NCBI GenBank assembly: GCA_902564295.1
Contig: CACFAO010000009.1
Span: 1 to 43,547 of the forward strand
Length of the DNA: 43,547 nucleotides
Direction of reading: 5' to 3'
Origin: an uncultured Pelagibacteraceae bacterium
GTDB taxonomy: Bacteria > Pseudomonadota > Alphaproteobacteria > Pelagibacterales > AG-422-B15
Made by a program: the position numbers and the translations under genes. The notes under the pieces were generated by a model. The model saw only the letters and a list, made by a program, of their open reading frames with translations, was not told the DNA's origin and ran no database searches. Shown in pieces: positions 42,005 through 43,547 of this stretch; position 1 is the first letter of the stretch; each line of letters opens with the position of its first letter.

Positions 42005-42349
42005 TTACCTTGCCAAATTTTGATTAATCGTTGATGTATCATAAACTTCAATGATATCATTAAATAATTCACTATTTTGCTGAATGTCTTCATCATCTAA
42101 TACAACAAAATACTTTTCGTAATCATTATTAATAATCATTTCTGAAATCTTTTTAATATTCATCGGCGAAACTAAATGGTCCCATTCAATTTTATAAAGT
42201 TCATTTATCTTTTGTTCTTCTCGAAGTGTTAGTTCAAGTTCGTTAATATACTTTTGTTTTTCGGCTGAGATGTTTTTTATAACCATAATTGCAAGTAATC
42301 CTGTTAACAAAATAGCAACGGATAATATTTTAAAAAAAACATTTATCAT
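42005..42349 (-). CDS. ftsL: Cell division protein FtsL
   Basis: Small bitopic protein of the FtsQLB complex that activates FtsWI. The 114-residue protein has one N-terminal membrane segment (about 4-24), a coiled-coil stretch (about 27-50, with EKQKYINELELTLREEQ) and then the EWDHLVSPMNIKKISE region typical of FtsL just after the coil. Its position between rsmH (4-base overlap) and ftsI supports the call, as sequence conservation in FtsL is low. Confidence 0.88.
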   Translation of the reverse strand: MINVFFKILSVAILLTGLLAIMVIKNISAEKQKYINELELTLREEQKINELYKIEWDHLVSPMNIKKISEMIINNDYEKYFVVLDDEDIQQNSELFNDIIEVYDTSTINQNLAR

Positions 42350-43266
42350 AATTCAAATCCTAACTCTGATATTGAAATATAATTAAAGTTTAATTGCTCA
42401 CGCTTAATGACTCTAAGCTTTGCCGAACGAGATCTTGGATTACTTAATATTTCTTTAGAAGATGGTTTTATTAACTTGATCTTTTTATTTCTTAAACAAA
42501 CTTTATTTGTAAAATTCTTTACTAGTTTATCCTCTATTGAGTGAAACGTGACCACGCATATCTTTCCATTAGCTCTTAGTAAATTAAAAGCTTGGTTGAG
42601 ACCTGCGTGAAGCTCACGTATTTCATTATTAATAAAAATTCTAATAGCCTGGAATGTTTTCGTAGCAGGATGTCTTTTGTAATATTTTGAAGGAAAAGAT
42701 TTTTTAATTATTTCTGCAAGCTCGATCGTACTCTCAATTTTTTTTTGAGTTCGGTGCTTATCTATATTTCTTGCAATTTTCCTTGAGTTTCTCTCATCTC
42801 CGTAATGGTAAATGATATCAGCAAGCTCGTCTTTGTCCTTTTTATTTATTAAGTCTGAAGCTGTTTGGCCATCTAGACTCATTCTCATATCTAGGGGGCC
42901 ATCTTGTATGAATGAAAATCCTCGATTTGCATCATCTAGTTGCATTGATGAAACTCCTATATCAAATACGAAACCGTTAATTTCTTTTTCTTTTGTTTCT
43001 TTGGAAATTTTATCAATCTGACTAAATTTAGAATGTACAAAAGAAAACCGACTGCCATATTTTTTTTTAAATCTTTCAGCTTGTTTTTTGACTGTTGGAT
43101 CTCTGTCAATTGCAATGACTTTGCATTCACAGCTTTGAAGGATTCTCTCTGTATATCCTCCGTATCCAAATGTTGCATCGATGTATGTTTCATTATCTTT
43201 TGGCCCTAATTGTTCAATAACCTCTTCAATAAGAACTGGCCTGTGGCCAAGTTCTTTATTTGTCAT
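42346..43266 (-). CDS. rsmH: 16S rRNA (cytosine-1402 N4)-methyltransferase RsmH
   Basis: Methylates N4 of C1402 in the decoding centre of 16S rRNA, using S-adenosylmethionine; formerly MraW. The 306-residue protein starts with the HRPVLIEEV motif, then YIDATFGYGGYTERIL (SAM-binding, about 28-43), FDIGVSSMQLDDANRGFSF and the C-terminal VTFHSIEDKLVKNF. It overlaps ftsL by 4 bases, and its ATG overlaps by 4 bases the stop of the FtsZ-like frame upstream, where mraZ would normally lie. Confidence 0.96.
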   Translation of the reverse strand: MTNKELGHRPVLIEEVIEQLGPKDNETYIDATFGYGGYTERILQSCECKVIAIDRDPTVKKQAERFKKKYGSRFSFVHSKFSQIDKISKETKEKEINGFVFDIGVSSMQLDDANRGFSFIQDGPLDMRMSLDGQTASDLINKKDKDELADIIYHYGDERNSRKIARNIDKHRTQKKIESTIELAEIIKKSFPSKYYKRHPATKTFQAIRIFINNEIRELHAGLNQAFNLLRANGKICVVTFHSIEDKLVKNFTNKVCLRNKKIKLIKPSSKEILSNPRSRSAKLRVIKREQLNFNYISISELGFEL

Positions 43267-43547
43267 TTACTCTGTCTTCTCAAGAAAGAAGGAATTTCAA
43301 GTAAGTCTTGATCAGTTTCTAATTCTTCATCAGCTTCAATAGAATCATGTGTCTCATCAAGTTGATGAACGTTTTGGTCACTAAATAAGTCAGGTGAGTC
43401 GCTATCTGAATTTTCCCTATTTGCATGTATTAAATCCATAATGCTTTGAGAAGACTCTTCCTGCTCCATTGCCGCCTCTTCGATTGGCTCTGGATCAACT
43501 TCAGGCTCAGCAATCATTTCTGGTTCAGAACCTGGCTCTGATTCCAT
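43263..43547 (-). CDS. ftsZ: C-terminal part of an FtsZ-like protein, cut by the window end
   Basis: The frame runs to the last base of the window, so the visible 94 residues are probably a C-terminal fragment; the ATG at 43547 may be internal. The sequence is a highly acidic, low-complexity stretch rich in Glu, Pro, Asp and Ser, ending in LLEIPSFLRRQSK. That ending matches the conserved C-terminal peptide of FtsZ (D/E-I-P-x-F-L-R-K/R-Q), which binds FtsA and other divisome proteins, and the acidic part fits the variable FtsZ linker. The GTPase domain would lie outside the window. The stop codon overlaps the rsmH start (ATGA). If the call is right, ftsZ has moved to the head of the cluster; another protein with this motif cannot be excluded. 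Confidence 0.6.
   Translation of the reverse strand: MESEPGSEPEMIAEPEVDPEPIEEAAMEQEESSQSIMDLIHANRENSDSDSPDLFSDQNVHQLDETHDSIEADEELETDQDLLEIPSFLRRQSK

Overview
The window looks like part of the chromosome of a compact, AT-rich (about one-third G+C by eye) alphaproteobacterium. Three things point there: a circularly permuted, two-piece ssrA (tmRNA) gene; the gene order hflK-hflC-degP-miaA-ilvB-ilvH-ilvC-leuA-mreB; and an lpxC-bamD-ligA tail on the division cluster. Very short intergenic gaps, many overlapping genes and lysine/asparagine-rich proteins suggest a streamlined, free-living (possibly marine SAR11- or HIMB59-like) lineage, but that placement is inference. I see no phage, insertion sequence, CRISPR array, tRNA or rRNA.

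Left part (1-15602): the 3' end of a glycine amidinotransferase-type gene converges on a long minus-strand array. Read in the direction of transcription it is hflK, hflC, a DUF2065 gene, degP-type protease, miaA; then ilvB-ilvH-ilvC (branched-chain amino acids); then leuA and the cell-elongation genes mreB-mreC-mreD-mrdA-rodA. The only sizeable gap, between ilvC and leuA (7478-7774), appears to hold an ilvC terminator, a leuA promoter, a short leucine-rich leader ORF and a GC-rich hairpin, which together resemble a leucine attenuator.

Middle (15603-23921): mrp on the plus strand converges on thyX (minus). The permuted tmRNA gene (two pieces separated by only 7 nt; encoded tag ANDELALAA) is followed by a 52-codon gene for a small putative lipoprotein and then a plus-strand operon fumC - ribbon-helix-helix protein - uvrD-type helicase - aminopeptidase P.

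Right part (23914-43547, minus strand): a nearly complete division and cell wall cluster. In transcription order it is a C-terminal FtsZ-like fragment (at the window edge), rsmH, ftsL, ftsI, murE, murF, mraY, murD, ftsW, murG, murC, murB, ddl, ftsQ, ftsA, lpxC, bamD, ligA. It can supply the lipid II pathway from UDP-MurNAc to meso-diaminopimelate-type peptidoglycan, the division synthase FtsW-FtsI, and outer-membrane biogenesis (LpxC, BamD). The main oddity is that ftsZ is missing from its usual place between ftsA and lpxC. A reading frame ending in a canonical FtsZ C-terminal peptide sits instead immediately upstream of, and overlapping, rsmH, where mraZ is normally found.

Most genes are ordinary housekeeping genes. 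The points most worth a second look are the ftsZ relocation, the leuA leader, the compact two-piece tmRNA and the small lipoprotein behind it.
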